Below, piece by piece: positions 47,922-55,786 of a stretch of DNA of 64,000 nt; the stretch's first letter is position 1, and each line of letters starts with the position of its first letter. The stretch covers positions 41,262 through 105,261 of the forward strand of contig DS999233.1 of NCBI GenBank assembly GCA_000156295.1. The letters run 5' to 3'. The notes under the pieces are model-generated. The model saw nothing but the letters and a program-made list of their open reading frames with translations. It was not told the DNA's origin and searched no databases. The position numbers and the translations under genes were made by a program. Origin of the DNA: a marine gamma proteobacterium HTCC2148 (GTDB lineage Bacteria > Pseudomonadota > Gammaproteobacteria > Pseudomonadales > Halieaceae).

Positions 47922-49187
47922 TTATCGTTCTTGTCTCTGTTTCCTTGCGACAGCCACGATATCTGCCGATTTTTTCACCTTGGCAAGCTTCAGAATGTAG
48001 TCGTTAATGTCCTGTGTCGGTTTTCGGAGTCGCTCTACATCCATTCGTATATATCCAGCTGTAACATCACCGCCTGGGGAGTGATTCACCAGCCGCTTTA
48101 GGGCGTAAGCACTAACATCCAGGGATTCAGCCAAGGTTATGAAAGTTCGCCTCAGATCATGGATAGTAAAATCTACCTCACTGGAGACTCTTAGGGTGTT
48201 TATTAGTCTTCGAGGATCATTCAGCCGACCAGAGCTCCCCGTACCGTGGAAGATATATTCCGTGGAGGTAGTGTCGCAACGCCGTTTTAGCAATTTCAGG
48301 GTGTAATCCGACATCGGAAGAGACAGCGGCTGATGATTCTTAGTCAGGTAGATGGTGAATGAGCGCTCCTTGAAGTCGACATCTGCCACCTTGAGTGATG
48401 TAGCCTCCCGACGCCGAAGGCCAGTCAGGAGTACAAACTGAAGGTAATCACCGACTGTCCGCTCAAACTCATCTTCAGACTCAGATAGCTTCAGAACCGC
48501 TTTGAACCACGACTCTAACTGAGTCCGTTTGATCGTATTGTCTCTGCGCTCTTCCCTGTTCCAGGTGCGCGTATGGGTCAGTCGCTGGACTGGGTTATCG
48601 GGAAATAAGCTCCGACCATCCGAGCTCTCATACGCTCCGTTAGCGTAATTGAACAACGCTCTCAGTACGCGCATGGTTTTATTCGCAGCGGACTGGGACT
48701 CTTTGGATATCTTGGCGTGTTTCTTAGCAACAAGGTCACGATTGATAGAAGAAAGCTGTTTGCTCTTCCAGTCTTTAAGATGCTTGTTTACGACCCCTTT
48801 ATAGTTGGAGACGGTGTTCTCGCTCAGTTGATTACCTCGCTCCGCCAAATAGGCCTTGAAGACGTCATCAAGAGTAATTTTGAGTCTTCGGGCTTCTCTC
48901 TCGCTCTCATTGGGGTTTTTGCCCTTGTTGAGCTGGGAGATAGCATCGATCGCCCCCGCCCTTGCCTCATCCACTGACATGGCAGGGAACTTGCCTAAGC
49001 CACGTTTGACAGGCTTATTGCCTTTCCCCTTAGCCTTACGGTACACAAGAAACTTCTTGGTCCCAGCAGAAGTGACATACATTGCCAGACCAGAAACTGC
49101 CTCGTCATAGACGTAGTGAAGCTTCTTTCCCTCAGGGCAATCGAGCCTCTCCAGGCGACTTTTGGTGAAATTGAACCGCTCAGCCAT
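47922..49187 (-). CDS. int: P4-type tyrosine recombinase (island integrase)
   Basis: 421 residues. N-terminal arm-binding DUF4102 domain (MAERFNFTKSRLERLDCPEG, VKRGLGKFPAMSVDEAR), SAM-like core-binding domain, and catalytic domain with Arg in LTGLRRREATSL, HDLRRTF (His and Arg) and the nucleophile Tyr in AGYIRMD. Placed 160 bp inside attR and pointing inward, it should integrate the element at tRNA-Met. Confidence 0.95.
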   Translation of the reverse strand: MAERFNFTKSRLERLDCPEGKKLHYVYDEAVSGLAMYVTSAGTKKFLVYRKAKGKGNKPVKRGLGKFPAMSVDEARAGAIDAISQLNKGKNPNESEREARRLKITLDDVFKAYLAERGNQLSENTVSNYKGVVNKHLKDWKSKQLSSINRDLVAKKHAKISKESQSAANKTMRVLRALFNYANGAYESSDGRSLFPDNPVQRLTHTRTWNREERRDNTIKRTQLESWFKAVLKLSESEDEFERTVGDYLQFVLLTGLRRREATSLKVADVDFKERSFTIYLTKNHQPLSLPMSDYTLKLLKRRCDTTSTEYIFHGTGSSGRLNDPRRLINTLRVSSEVDFTIHDLRRTFITLAESLDVSAYALKRLVNHSPGGDVTAGYIRMDVERLRKPTQDINDYILKLAKVKKSADIVAVARKQRQER

Positions 49188-49346
49188 GTCTTGCTACTTT
49201 TGCTACCTATTTGCTACTGGATAGATATAAATTGAGAAACTTAGGAAAAACCAAAAATACATATATAATCTATTATATAAGCATATAACTGGTTTACGTA
49301 TGATTATAGCAAAGTAGGGAAATATAGGGAAATAATCATTCCCAGA

Positions 49347-49397
49347 ATTCATAATGCTGGGGTCGGTGGTTCAAGTCCACCCGTAGCTACCACTTAT
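49347..49397 (+). repeat. attR: 51-bp attachment core
   Basis: Exact copy of 35202-35252: anticodon loop to 3' end of tRNA-Met, without the 5' half of the tRNA. Marks the right end of the island. The surrounding gene-free stretch 49188-49630 is AT-rich before it; after it only a GGCGG/CCGCC hairpin near 49533-49550 stands out. Confidence 0.95.
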
Positions 49398-49630
49398 CTC
49401 TTTTAAATCAACATGTTAAAGAAACCTATGCTCTGGGAAAGGAAAAACCTCAGATCAATGCAACTCCACTGTAACTCCTGACATCTAATCCGCCCTACCT
49501 ACCAACTTCAATTGCAGCATGAAGCAGAAACGGCGGTCCGGCGATCCGCCTATCTCAGCCCCTATGGACGCCTACAACCACCACTATCTAGAACGACTAT
49601 CGCCGCGTTTGACCTTTAGATAATCAGCCT

Positions 49631-49840
49631 CTAATGAGTACCACCGCATTCATAATCGGACCTGGCCACTTCTTCCAACATAATCAACGCTGATCTGATC
49701 CCATCCTCCAGGGCCTTACCTTCTGGTGAGTCGCACTCATGGGATATACGGCCCTCCTGGATCAGGGCGCTGGTAAGGTGCAGCTCATGGAGAGTTAGTT
49801 CGAGGGTGACTTTATGGGAGGTGTGATTGAGCAGCTTCAT
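49631..49840 (-). CDS. Paralogue of the attL-side small protein
   Basis: 69 residues from ATG 49840, closely similar to the product of 35346-35555 (shared MKLL, HTS, KVTLELT, IQEGRISHECDSPEGKALED), with a different C terminus (VARSDYECGGTH). It has the same orientation and nearly the same distance from its attachment site. Unknown function. Confidence 0.7.
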   Translation of the reverse strand: MKLLNHTSHKVTLELTLHELHLTSALIQEGRISHECDSPEGKALEDGIRSALIMLEEVARSDYECGGTH

Positions 49841-49892
49841 TGGCGCTTCCGTATCTAGCATTAATAGCAAGGATAGACGACTTCCTTTAGGT

Positions 49893-49912
49893 CCGCTTTC
49901 ACCTCAAAGCGG
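49893..49912 (-). repeat. Hairpin repeat, perfect 7-6-7 copy
   Basis: CCGCTTT, loop GAGGTG on the minus strand, AAAGCGG. Lies between the small gene and the GIY-YIG-like gene. Confidence 0.75.
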
Positions 49913-49920
49913 AAGTGACT

Positions 49921-50526
49921 CTAACTTGAAAATACCGGCAAACGCGTGGCTAATGTTTTCGCAGACTTTCTGGCTTCCGAAAGTTGCTGATGGAAGGGAT
50001 GGCTTGAGTTCTGATCAAGATTCAACGGGAGATATAAACTAGAAATGGCCTTCGTCTCGACACGCCACGGTTGAGGGTGAGTTATCCAAGTTACGAATGC
50101 ATTTTCATCTAGCCAATCCGAAAGCAATGCTTCCCCATCGGCGAACGTTAGTCGATTTCCGCCACCAACTCGGCGAAGCTGAATTCCAATAGTATCGGCG
50201 AGTAGGCACCCCAACGAAAGTCGGAGCGTTGAACCGTAAGCATTGCCGCGCATGTGGTATGCAATTCGTTTACGAATATTTTGGCTACTAGGTGGCTTGC
50301 CATTTTCAGGGGGCTTACTTGGAGAAATACCCGTATAAAGAAGCCACTTGTTGTCCTGTTGCCAGCAGTCTTGCCTTACGATTAGCTTGGAAGGCAGTTC
50401 TTTGAAATACCACGCATATACTCCAGGTTCCGGCGGCACTACGCTTGTGCGGCCTATTACCTGCCTCCGAGGGGCAAGTACTTCCGGATTCTTAAGTCTC
50501 TCTACATCCTTATCCACTATCGGCAT
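49921..50526 (-). CDS. GIY-YIG nuclease superfamily-like protein
   Basis: 201 residues. PGVYAWYF and, about 30 residues later, WLLYTGISPS fit the two GIY-YIG strands; IRKRIAYHMRGNAYGSTLRL supplies the conserved arginine and basic helix. WLDENAFVTWITH follows. Stand-alone members are mostly uncharacterised; nuclease activity is inferred. First of a row of single minus-strand genes. Confidence 0.7.
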   Translation of the reverse strand: MPIVDKDVERLKNPEVLAPRRQVIGRTSVVPPEPGVYAWYFKELPSKLIVRQDCWQQDNKWLLYTGISPSKPPENGKPPSSQNIRKRIAYHMRGNAYGSTLRLSLGCLLADTIGIQLRRVGGGNRLTFADGEALLSDWLDENAFVTWITHPQPWRVETKAISSLYLPLNLDQNSSHPFHQQLSEARKSAKTLATRLPVFSS

Positions 50527-50575
50527 CGCTCAGAGCCATATTCAATGAAAACCATGATTAACTTCCCTTTACATC

Positions 50576-50920
50576 TCAAAGCGGTAAGAAATAGAACATC
50601 AAAAAGGCGAAAACGGGCCAGCCCACTAAGCCCGCCATACCTACAGCTAAATACCCAAATATCTTTTCGAGTAAGACGCCTAACATGGAAGCAAACATTC
50701 CTACCGCGAAGAAAACTAGCGGGTGCCACCAAACTAAATTCCAGCCTAGATAAATTAGGAAGCCAAGCCCAACGACCAGCCCCAAAAATCCGCTTAAAAC
50801 TATGACAAATCGGGCAACCTCAGATTCGCCGCGAAAGTTTGCGCCCCAATGTTGCACGTAAAAACGAAGAATGCCAAAAATGCAATAGAAGCCTAGAGAT
50901 ACAAGAGGGAAGTCAGCCAT
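50576..50920 (-). CDS. Small membrane protein of unknown function
   Basis: 114 residues with three to four hydrophobic segments (FVIVLSGFLGLVVGLGFLIY, PLVFFAVGMFASMLGVLL, MAGLVGWPVFAFLMFYFLPL). No family recognised. The stop lies in a degenerate half of the hairpin repeat. Confidence 0.6.
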   Translation of the reverse strand: MADFPLVSLGFYCIFGILRFYVQHWGANFRGESEVARFVIVLSGFLGLVVGLGFLIYLGWNLVWWHPLVFFAVGMFASMLGVLLEKIFGYLAVGMAGLVGWPVFAFLMFYFLPL

Positions 50921-50964
50921 CTAACTATCCTTGTCATGAATGGCCCTCAAGCATATACCCATTC

Positions 50965-50984
50965 CCGCTTTTAGGCGAAAGCGG
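50965..50984 (+). repeat. Hairpin repeat, perfect copy in plus orientation
   Basis: CCGCTTT, loop TAGGCG, AAAGCGG. Lies between two minus-strand genes. Confidence 0.75.
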
Positions 50985-50988
50985 ACAC

Positions 50989-51405
50989 TCAGTCAGCCTC
51001 GATTGGCGGCGAGCCATAAGCTTCATAGAACTCATTCCTAGCCCGCATTTTGTGATTAACGCATTCAACCATATGCCGATCTGAACGGAATACATCGCAG
51101 CCATCTGGCGGTTGGTAGAACTTACTAAAAGCTTGTCGAAAATCCGCCTCAAACGATGACTCTGGCTTCTGCGCAATAGGTGTGGAGTTCGAAGGTGCAC
51201 TCAACGGATTGCCTGCCTGATCATCGGTTGGTCGGGGAGCTATCTGGTCTACGATACTGGTGCGGTTCTCGATGCGACGTTCTATTCTGCGCTCCAGAAG
51301 CCCATCGCGCCACCACATCGCCACTCCAATCAGAACAACAATAAGCACCACTCCAACCAGCTGGACTTCAAGCGGCTTCCTTGCTTTGTTCCTTCGACGT
51401 CTCAT
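50989..51405 (-). CDS. Unknown single-pass membrane protein
   Basis: 138 residues from ATG 51405 (upstream in-frame starts exist). Basic N terminus MRRRRNKARKP, one membrane helix (VQLVGVVLIVVLIGVAMWW), then an Arg/Glu coiled stretch and a C-terminal domain with two cysteines (GCDVFRSDRHMVECVNH). No family recognised. Confidence 0.55.
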   Translation of the reverse strand: MRRRRNKARKPLEVQLVGVVLIVVLIGVAMWWRDGLLERRIERRIENRTSIVDQIAPRPTDDQAGNPLSAPSNSTPIAQKPESSFEADFRQAFSKFYQPPDGCDVFRSDRHMVECVNHKMRARNEFYEAYGSPPIEAD

Positions 51406-51612
51406 TAGCAAATAGTCAGCTGATGTCCGTTCTTGGCATGACAATTGCCAGCTTGGTAGGCTCTCAGATAGGCTGCGAAAATGAAGGTAGGCGCAACTCG
51501 CATAATAAGGTACTCCAGCGTCCGCTTAGGATCGAAATCTTACCTCGAGAAATGGTTAACCCGGGATTACCCCAATGCCCGCATTCTGGTCGGACCTAAA
51601 GGACCTTGAAGA

Positions 51613-52116
51613 TCAGTCCTCAAAATCCAGCTTGTAAGGATGATCCCAAAAAAGAGTTTTGTACTCTAGCCCATTGTTTGGGTCGATCCAGTAGCTCTCT
51701 TGGCTGGCAACCCTATTATCTTTGAAAATCTCAGGCTCACCAAATGCCCAAGGCTCCTTCATTATATAGTCAGAGTACGCGAACCTGTCATCTGGCTCTA
51801 CGCCGTATCGTGCGACAAACCTAATCGCCACATCTATAGCCGCAATTCTGCGTTTCAACCTTAAACAGCTCAAACCTAGAGCCACTAGGCCAGCTACCAA
51901 TGGTATCCAAGGCCACCAGTAGGTGGCGAAGTCCATGAAGACAAAAAGCGTTATGAGGAATGCAAATAGAAGACTTGAAGTACTGACATTGTCAAAGAAA
52001 CCTTCAGCCTCCTTGTACGCATCGGCCATAGTCCAGAACTGGTCATGCTGCTTATCAAGAAAATCATGGAATTCTTTTGTGTGTTCTTTTGCTTGTTCGC
52101 CTGTCCGCTCTACCAC
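51613..52116 (-). CDS. Unknown membrane protein with two central helices
   Basis: 167 residues: charged helical N terminus (EQAKEHTKEFHDFLDKQHDQ), two hydrophobic segments (LLFAFLITLFVFMDFATYWW, PLVAGLVALGLSCL), then a soluble C-terminal part rich in Tyr, Trp and Asp. No family recognised. Resembles small SLATT-like layouts only in its two-helix arrangement, which is weak evidence. Confidence 0.55.
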   Translation of the reverse strand: MVERTGEQAKEHTKEFHDFLDKQHDQFWTMADAYKEAEGFFDNVSTSSLLFAFLITLFVFMDFATYWWPWIPLVAGLVALGLSCLRLKRRIAAIDVAIRFVARYGVEPDDRFAYSDYIMKEPWAFGEPEIFKDNRVASQESYWIDPNNGLEYKTLFWDHPYKLDFED

Positions 52117-52160
52117 AAGGGCTTCCTCATTAACTCGATTGAATCGAGAATACAGACATC

Positions 52161-52239
52161 TCCGCCATTAGGCGAAAGTAAGTGTTAAGGAGTCTGATTC
52201 ACCCCTGACGGATAATCTCCGCTTTCACCTCAAAGTGGA
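52161..52239. repeat. Pair of hairpin repeats in facing orientation
   Basis: A degenerate plus copy (about 52162-52179, loop TAGGCG) and a minus copy (52218-52239, loop GAGGTG, one mismatch) face each other about 40 bp apart, in the gap between two genes. This is the layout of REP doublets. Confidence 0.6.
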
Positions 52240-52281
52240 ATTGAGAATGGCAGATCGCCATTGGGGTCGAGGATGCTAAAG

Positions 52282-52995
52282 CTAACCATAGTCGCTGATC
52301 CTGGATTCAACAATTTTTCTTGAAAGACTAGGCTCGAGATTTTCAACAATCTCTCTAAAGGTATCTTGAAACCATGACGCTATCCACGGTGAAAGATAAA
52401 TCTCTTGAATAAGAGTGTCTAAATCAACTGCTATGCCAACCACCTTTGTCGAGGATTCACTCGGATTATCTAATCTCAAGAAAAGTCTTACTTCATGCTC
52501 ATATTCGTAGCCAGCGTACTTTGTTGTTATCAGTTGATCGTCATTGAGTTTATAGATGTAATCTAAAGAGGATGGATTTCTGGAGTCGTGATATTGAACC
52601 TTTCCAGAGAATATCTGGCAATCCTTATTGCGTATGGAGTTTGTCAAATCATGATAATTTGTCCTTATTGCAACGCCCGGATTGTTCCCACCCAAATATA
52701 CTTTCCATAAACCGAAAGACTCATTTTTCTGCGCTGACCACGAGCTAACGAAAGTTGATTCTTTTAGCTCCAAGCACTTCGTCCGAAAACTGTTCCACTT
52801 TTTCTCTTCAGAAGCTAAAACCCCCGATTGGTGAAGCGAGTGAATAACTAGCTCATTCCTATCTGTAAAATTGTCAGCTCTGTTAAATACCAGCCTTCTG
52901 TTTCGGAGCAGATCGAAGAACTTATCTAGGCCCATATATCGCCAAACAATTGCGTTCCAGGAAGGTTGCCTCAAAGATTTAGACTTAATAACCAT
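52282..52995 (-). CDS. DUF2971 family protein
   Basis: 237 residues. WRYMGLDKFFDLLRNRRLVF followed by NRADNFTDRNE is the N-terminal hallmark of DUF2971; FVSSWSAQKNESFGLWKVY and GYEYEHEVRLFLRL complete the pattern. Function unknown; members are common in mobile and defence-associated regions. Confidence 0.8.
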   Translation of the reverse strand: MVIKSKSLRQPSWNAIVWRYMGLDKFFDLLRNRRLVFNRADNFTDRNELVIHSLHQSGVLASEEKKWNSFRTKCLELKESTFVSSWSAQKNESFGLWKVYLGGNNPGVAIRTNYHDLTNSIRNKDCQIFSGKVQYHDSRNPSSLDYIYKLNDDQLITTKYAGYEYEHEVRLFLRLDNPSESSTKVVGIAVDLDTLIQEIYLSPWIASWFQDTFREIVENLEPSLSRKIVESRISDYG

Positions 52996-53064
52996 TATAT
53001 TTTGGGAAACTCATTTTGGGGTAGGCGTTATCAGCAGTATAACTCGCCATGATAGAGACTGAGT

Positions 53065-53125
53065 CTGCTATCAGGCGAAAGCAGTCACCGCTTCCCCTTC
53101 CGCCACTCATACGGATTGATCGGCT
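53065..53125 (-). pseudogene. 3' remnant of a second thermonuclease gene plus hairpin repeat
   Basis: About 53084-53125 on the minus strand encode KPINPYEWRKGKR and a stop, nearly the C terminus of the nuclease at 53407-53985 (NPVNPYDWRKGKR). No start or body is present. Its stop runs into a hairpin repeat (53065-53084, CTGCTAT, CAGGCG, AAAGCAG). It indicates recombination or loss of a duplicated nuclease gene. Confidence 0.7.
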
Positions 53126-53173
53126 TCGGAACTACTCATCACCTCCACTTTCCAGGATTGGCGTGAGTGGAGC

Positions 53174-53377
53174 TTAGTCAGTCTTCCCGCTGACTATAAT
53201 TGCTATCAACCAGGCTGGCACTAAAAATCCAACTGCACAAATAGCAGCAAGCATCATATCACCAGCACCGCAGGAGTCAGCGCGCAAGCATGCCATTTGA
53301 GTCGAGAAGTAACCGACAATCACCAGCCAAACTATAAGTCCTGCAACAAAGCCACCACCGCTAATTTTGTTCATCAA
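53174..53377 (-). CDS. Small two-helix membrane protein
   Basis: 67 residues with two membrane helices (GGFVAGLIVWLVIVGYFST and MLAAICAVGFLVPAWLIAII) and two cysteines in the loop between them (ACLRADSCGAGD). Unknown function; it lies between the nuclease remnant and the intact nuclease. Confidence 0.55.
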   Translation of the reverse strand: MMNKISGGGFVAGLIVWLVIVGYFSTQMACLRADSCGAGDMMLAAICAVGFLVPAWLIAIIVSGKTD

Positions 53378-53406
53378 GAATCACCCATAGTTTCGATCCC
53401 ATCCTG

Positions 53407-53985
53407 TCACCGCTTCCCCTTCCGCCAATCATACGGATTGACCGGATTTGAATCCCTCCATAGACCCCTCGTCCTTGCCTTAGCTTCATCCTCAGCGGAC
53501 TCATACCGCCCACGATCCTCTGGTGACTGCTCCTTGGCATAATACCGATACCACCATGCCATCCCAGCAAGAATCTGGGCATGATTTGCATCAAGGGTCT
53601 TACCACATGAGGCGCAATCTGAGGGTTGCACCCAGACTTTGCCCAGGATGCGGCCGTAGCGATCGTTCTTGTCTGACTCTACACGAACTTCTTTCCCAGC
53701 CACCATTGAAGCCAGATGATCACGCGATAAAGTGCCGAACGGCTGGCCACGCTCGGGCGCGTCAATTCCTGTCAGCCGCACTTTATGTTGTGTGTTCGAG
53801 CTATCTAGAACTTTGATGGTATCGCCATCTGTGACGGACACGACTTTGCCAGTGAAATCAGCTTGGGCCGAGCCTGCATGAGTCGCCACAAAGAATAAAA
53901 TCAGGAGGGATTTGAGTAGCAGAGAATCCAAAAACGAGAAGTTAATTTTTCTCAATTGAATAGCGGCTGTTCTTGCCCTATTCAT
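53407..53985 (-). CDS. Secreted staphylococcal-type thermonuclease
   Basis: 192 residues from ATG 53985. Signal peptide with LLLKSLLILFFVATHAGSAQ; SNase fold with VSVTDGDTIKVLD, the catalytic KVRLTGIDAPERGQPFG arginine and DKNDRYGRILGKVWV. A CxxC pair (DCASCGKTLD) is an insertion. Degrades nucleic acids outside the cytoplasm. Its start overlaps the end of the HNH gene, so it is in one operon with it, although its predicted location differs. Confidence 0.88.
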   Translation of the reverse strand: MNRARTAAIQLRKINFSFLDSLLLKSLLILFFVATHAGSAQADFTGKVVSVTDGDTIKVLDSSNTQHKVRLTGIDAPERGQPFGTLSRDHLASMVAGKEVRVESDKNDRYGRILGKVWVQPSDCASCGKTLDANHAQILAGMAWWYRYYAKEQSPEDRGRYESAEDEAKARTRGLWRDSNPVNPYDWRKGKR

Positions 53986-54799
53986 AAGAAGCATTGCGGC
54001 TCTTGAGTTTAACCACATCATTATTGTCAGCAATGTTGTGCATTTTTCGATGACAGTTTGGACACAGGGCTACGGTATTCGATATTGAGTCTTCACCACC
54101 ATTGGCAAGCCACTCAATATGATGAGTTTCCAAATATGGTTCGCCTGCTTTACTAATAAACGGTGCATCCGATTCGCATAGCTGACATTTCCCACCGGCT
54201 CGACGTTTGGCATATTCTGAAATCCACGGATCACGCTCGTAGTACTTTGTTTCAACTGAACGAGAAGCACCCGCACTAGACTTCGATGCAGCTCTATTCA
54301 GCAACTCTTGATCAGAAAGTTTGTGGGCCATCTTTTGTTTGTTGTGTATAGCCGACTCAATTTTCTTGAACGGCAGAGTTGGCTGTCCTCCTGAAATCGG
54401 CCTCAGCGGAAATACATATACTTTTCTTTCCAGACCATTCTGGTCTTTCTGATTTTCCACATAAGGTTCGGCCGCAAGCTCAACAGCCCCCATATAGGTA
54501 TAGAATTTTGGCTTGAATACTTCAAAAAGATGAACTTCCACACCATTACTAGCTGACTGAGCAAGTGTTTTGTTCTGACTGTAAGTTAAGCTCTGATCAC
54601 CTTCCAGCCCCATACCCGTGTAATGGAATACATCAGCGACCCACCGGTCATCGTAAACATTGTCTACATGCTTTGAAGTTAGAACGAGTGTGTTGGTAGC
54701 ATGCGACCGACGCATCCCTCCTTGTGGGCCACATCCAAACATCCTGACCAAATCCTCATTCTTGATTTCGTCACCAACTTCTATCTCAAGTTCCACCAT
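53978..54799 (-). CDS. SRA-like plus HNH endonuclease (type IV restriction, McrA-like)
   Basis: 273 residues. The N-terminal part (VRMFGCGPQGGMRRSHATNT, FHYTGMGLEGDQSLTYSQNK, EVHLFEVF) resembles the SRA-like modified-base-binding domain of Streptomyces ScoMcrA. The C-terminal HNH is complete: CQLC, HHIEWLANGGEDSISN, LCPNCHRKMH. Such proteins cut DNA carrying modified cytosine or phosphorothioate. ATG 54799 lies inside the Nudix gene, 14 bases of overlap. The specificity of this copy is not visible. Confidence 0.82.
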   Translation of the reverse strand: MVELEIEVGDEIKNEDLVRMFGCGPQGGMRRSHATNTLVLTSKHVDNVYDDRWVADVFHYTGMGLEGDQSLTYSQNKTLAQSASNGVEVHLFEVFKPKFYTYMGAVELAAEPYVENQKDQNGLERKVYVFPLRPISGGQPTLPFKKIESAIHNKQKMAHKLSDQELLNRAASKSSAGASRSVETKYYERDPWISEYAKRRAGGKCQLCESDAPFISKAGEPYLETHHIEWLANGGEDSISNTVALCPNCHRKMHNIADNNDVVKLKSRNASYE

Positions 54800-55190
54800 A
54801 TATTTCAACTATCCTCTCTGCTATTGGTATATCTGCCGGTGCCAATTCGTAGTTGAGCAAGGATTCAATCTTTACCCATCTAGCTGCGTCATGAACGCTT
54901 AGGGAGAATTCCGTCGAATCTAGCTCAATGAGGATAGCCACCAAATTAATCGCGCCTCCCTCATACATGTACAGGCTCTCAGCGAAAACTTCGCCAGCCC
55001 TGGCGCTGACGTACAATTCTTCATATATCTCTCTCTCCAAGCACTGATAAATGGTTTCTCCTGGCTCCTGCTTGCCGCCAGGAAACTCCCACATTCCAGC
55101 TAGTTTTTCGCCTGGCGATCTACGTGTGATAAGGATGCTACCATCGGAGATGGCGATCGCTGCCGATACGTTCTTAGCACTCAGTGTCAA
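54786..55190 (-). CDS. Nudix hydrolase (MutT-like nucleotide pyrophosphohydrolase)
   Basis: 134 residues. Complete Nudix box GGKQEPGETIYQCLEREIYEEL, and the WEFPGG lead-in of MutT/CTP pyrophosphohydrolases. A TTG start at 55190 is used: GGAGG lies eight bases before it and there is no ATG before the first strand. It overlaps the endonuclease gene, so the two are co-translated. Possible substrate: oxidised or modified dNTPs. Confidence 0.85.
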   Translation of the reverse strand: MTLSAKNVSAAIAISDGSILITRRSPGEKLAGMWEFPGGKQEPGETIYQCLEREIYEELYVSARAGEVFAESLYMYEGGAINLVAILIELDSTEFSLSVHDAARWVKIESLLNYELAPADIPIAERIVEIYGGT

Positions 55191-55319
55191 TCGACTTACC
55201 TCCGCTGTCAGATACGAAAATCTCTATGCCCAATTTCTGTCGGTTTGTGCGCCTGAAAAATTGATTTTCTGAGGGATCGCTCAAACATCCGGACTAACCA
55301 GCATTTGGAGTAGAAGCCA

Positions 55320-55583
55320 CTAGAGTCTCAATCCTACCTGACTAGGCTGCCACCTAGCCAACTCAACCTGCGCACTTCCCATACCCAAACTCCTGACCCA
55401 CTTTGCAGCAGCATCTAATGTACGCCAGGTCTTGGGAGTACCCTTCAAAGTGAGTGCTGGAACAGAGCCATTGGGCGTATCGACCTCCACATGGAACAAT
55501 GCCCCGTCACCAATGATTCGGATTCGCCTAACCGCGCCCGTCCTTACGAGGGCTTTCAGCGTCTTCTCATCCATCATCTTCAT
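55320..55583 (-). CDS. ParC-like plasmid partition-associated small protein
   Basis: 87 residues. The text VRIRIIGDGALFHVEVDTP and LTLKGTPKTWRTLDAAAKWV matches a family seen on plasmids and integrative elements and annotated as ParC-type partition-associated; recalled, not searched. Overlaps the upstream ribbon-helix-helix gene by about 17 bases, so the two are coupled. Role on a chromosome unknown. Confidence 0.6.
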   Translation of the reverse strand: MKMMDEKTLKALVRTGAVRRIRIIGDGALFHVEVDTPNGSVPALTLKGTPKTWRTLDAAAKWVRSLGMGSAQVELARWQPSQVGLRL

Positions 55584-55761
55584 CACTGAAAAGTGGTTGT
55601 TGGTCTGGGATGGAAATGCCTACTTCATCGCAGTGCTTCCGAATTAGGACTTCAACCATATTGGCGACACTTCGGGAATCTCGAAGGGCTGCCACCCGGA
55701 CAGCCTCCTTCAGAAAGGGGTCTATTCGCAAGTTCAGGGTTGCTGTCTTCTTCGGACTCAA
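55567..55761 (-). CDS. Ribbon-helix-helix DNA-binding protein
   Basis: 64 residues: strand TATLNLRIDPFLKEAVRVAA and the helices RDSRSVANMVEVLIRKHCDE form the MetJ/Arc fold. TTG start at 55761 with GGAGAG before it. With the downstream ParC-like gene it looks like a plasmid maintenance or antitoxin-like pair. A perfect palindrome 26 bp upstream is its likely operator. Confidence 0.72.
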   Translation of the reverse strand: MSPKKTATLNLRIDPFLKEAVRVAALRDSRSVANMVEVLIRKHCDEVGISIPDQQPLFSDEDDG

Positions 55762-55786
55762 GTATTGCTCTCCATCACTAATGTAT

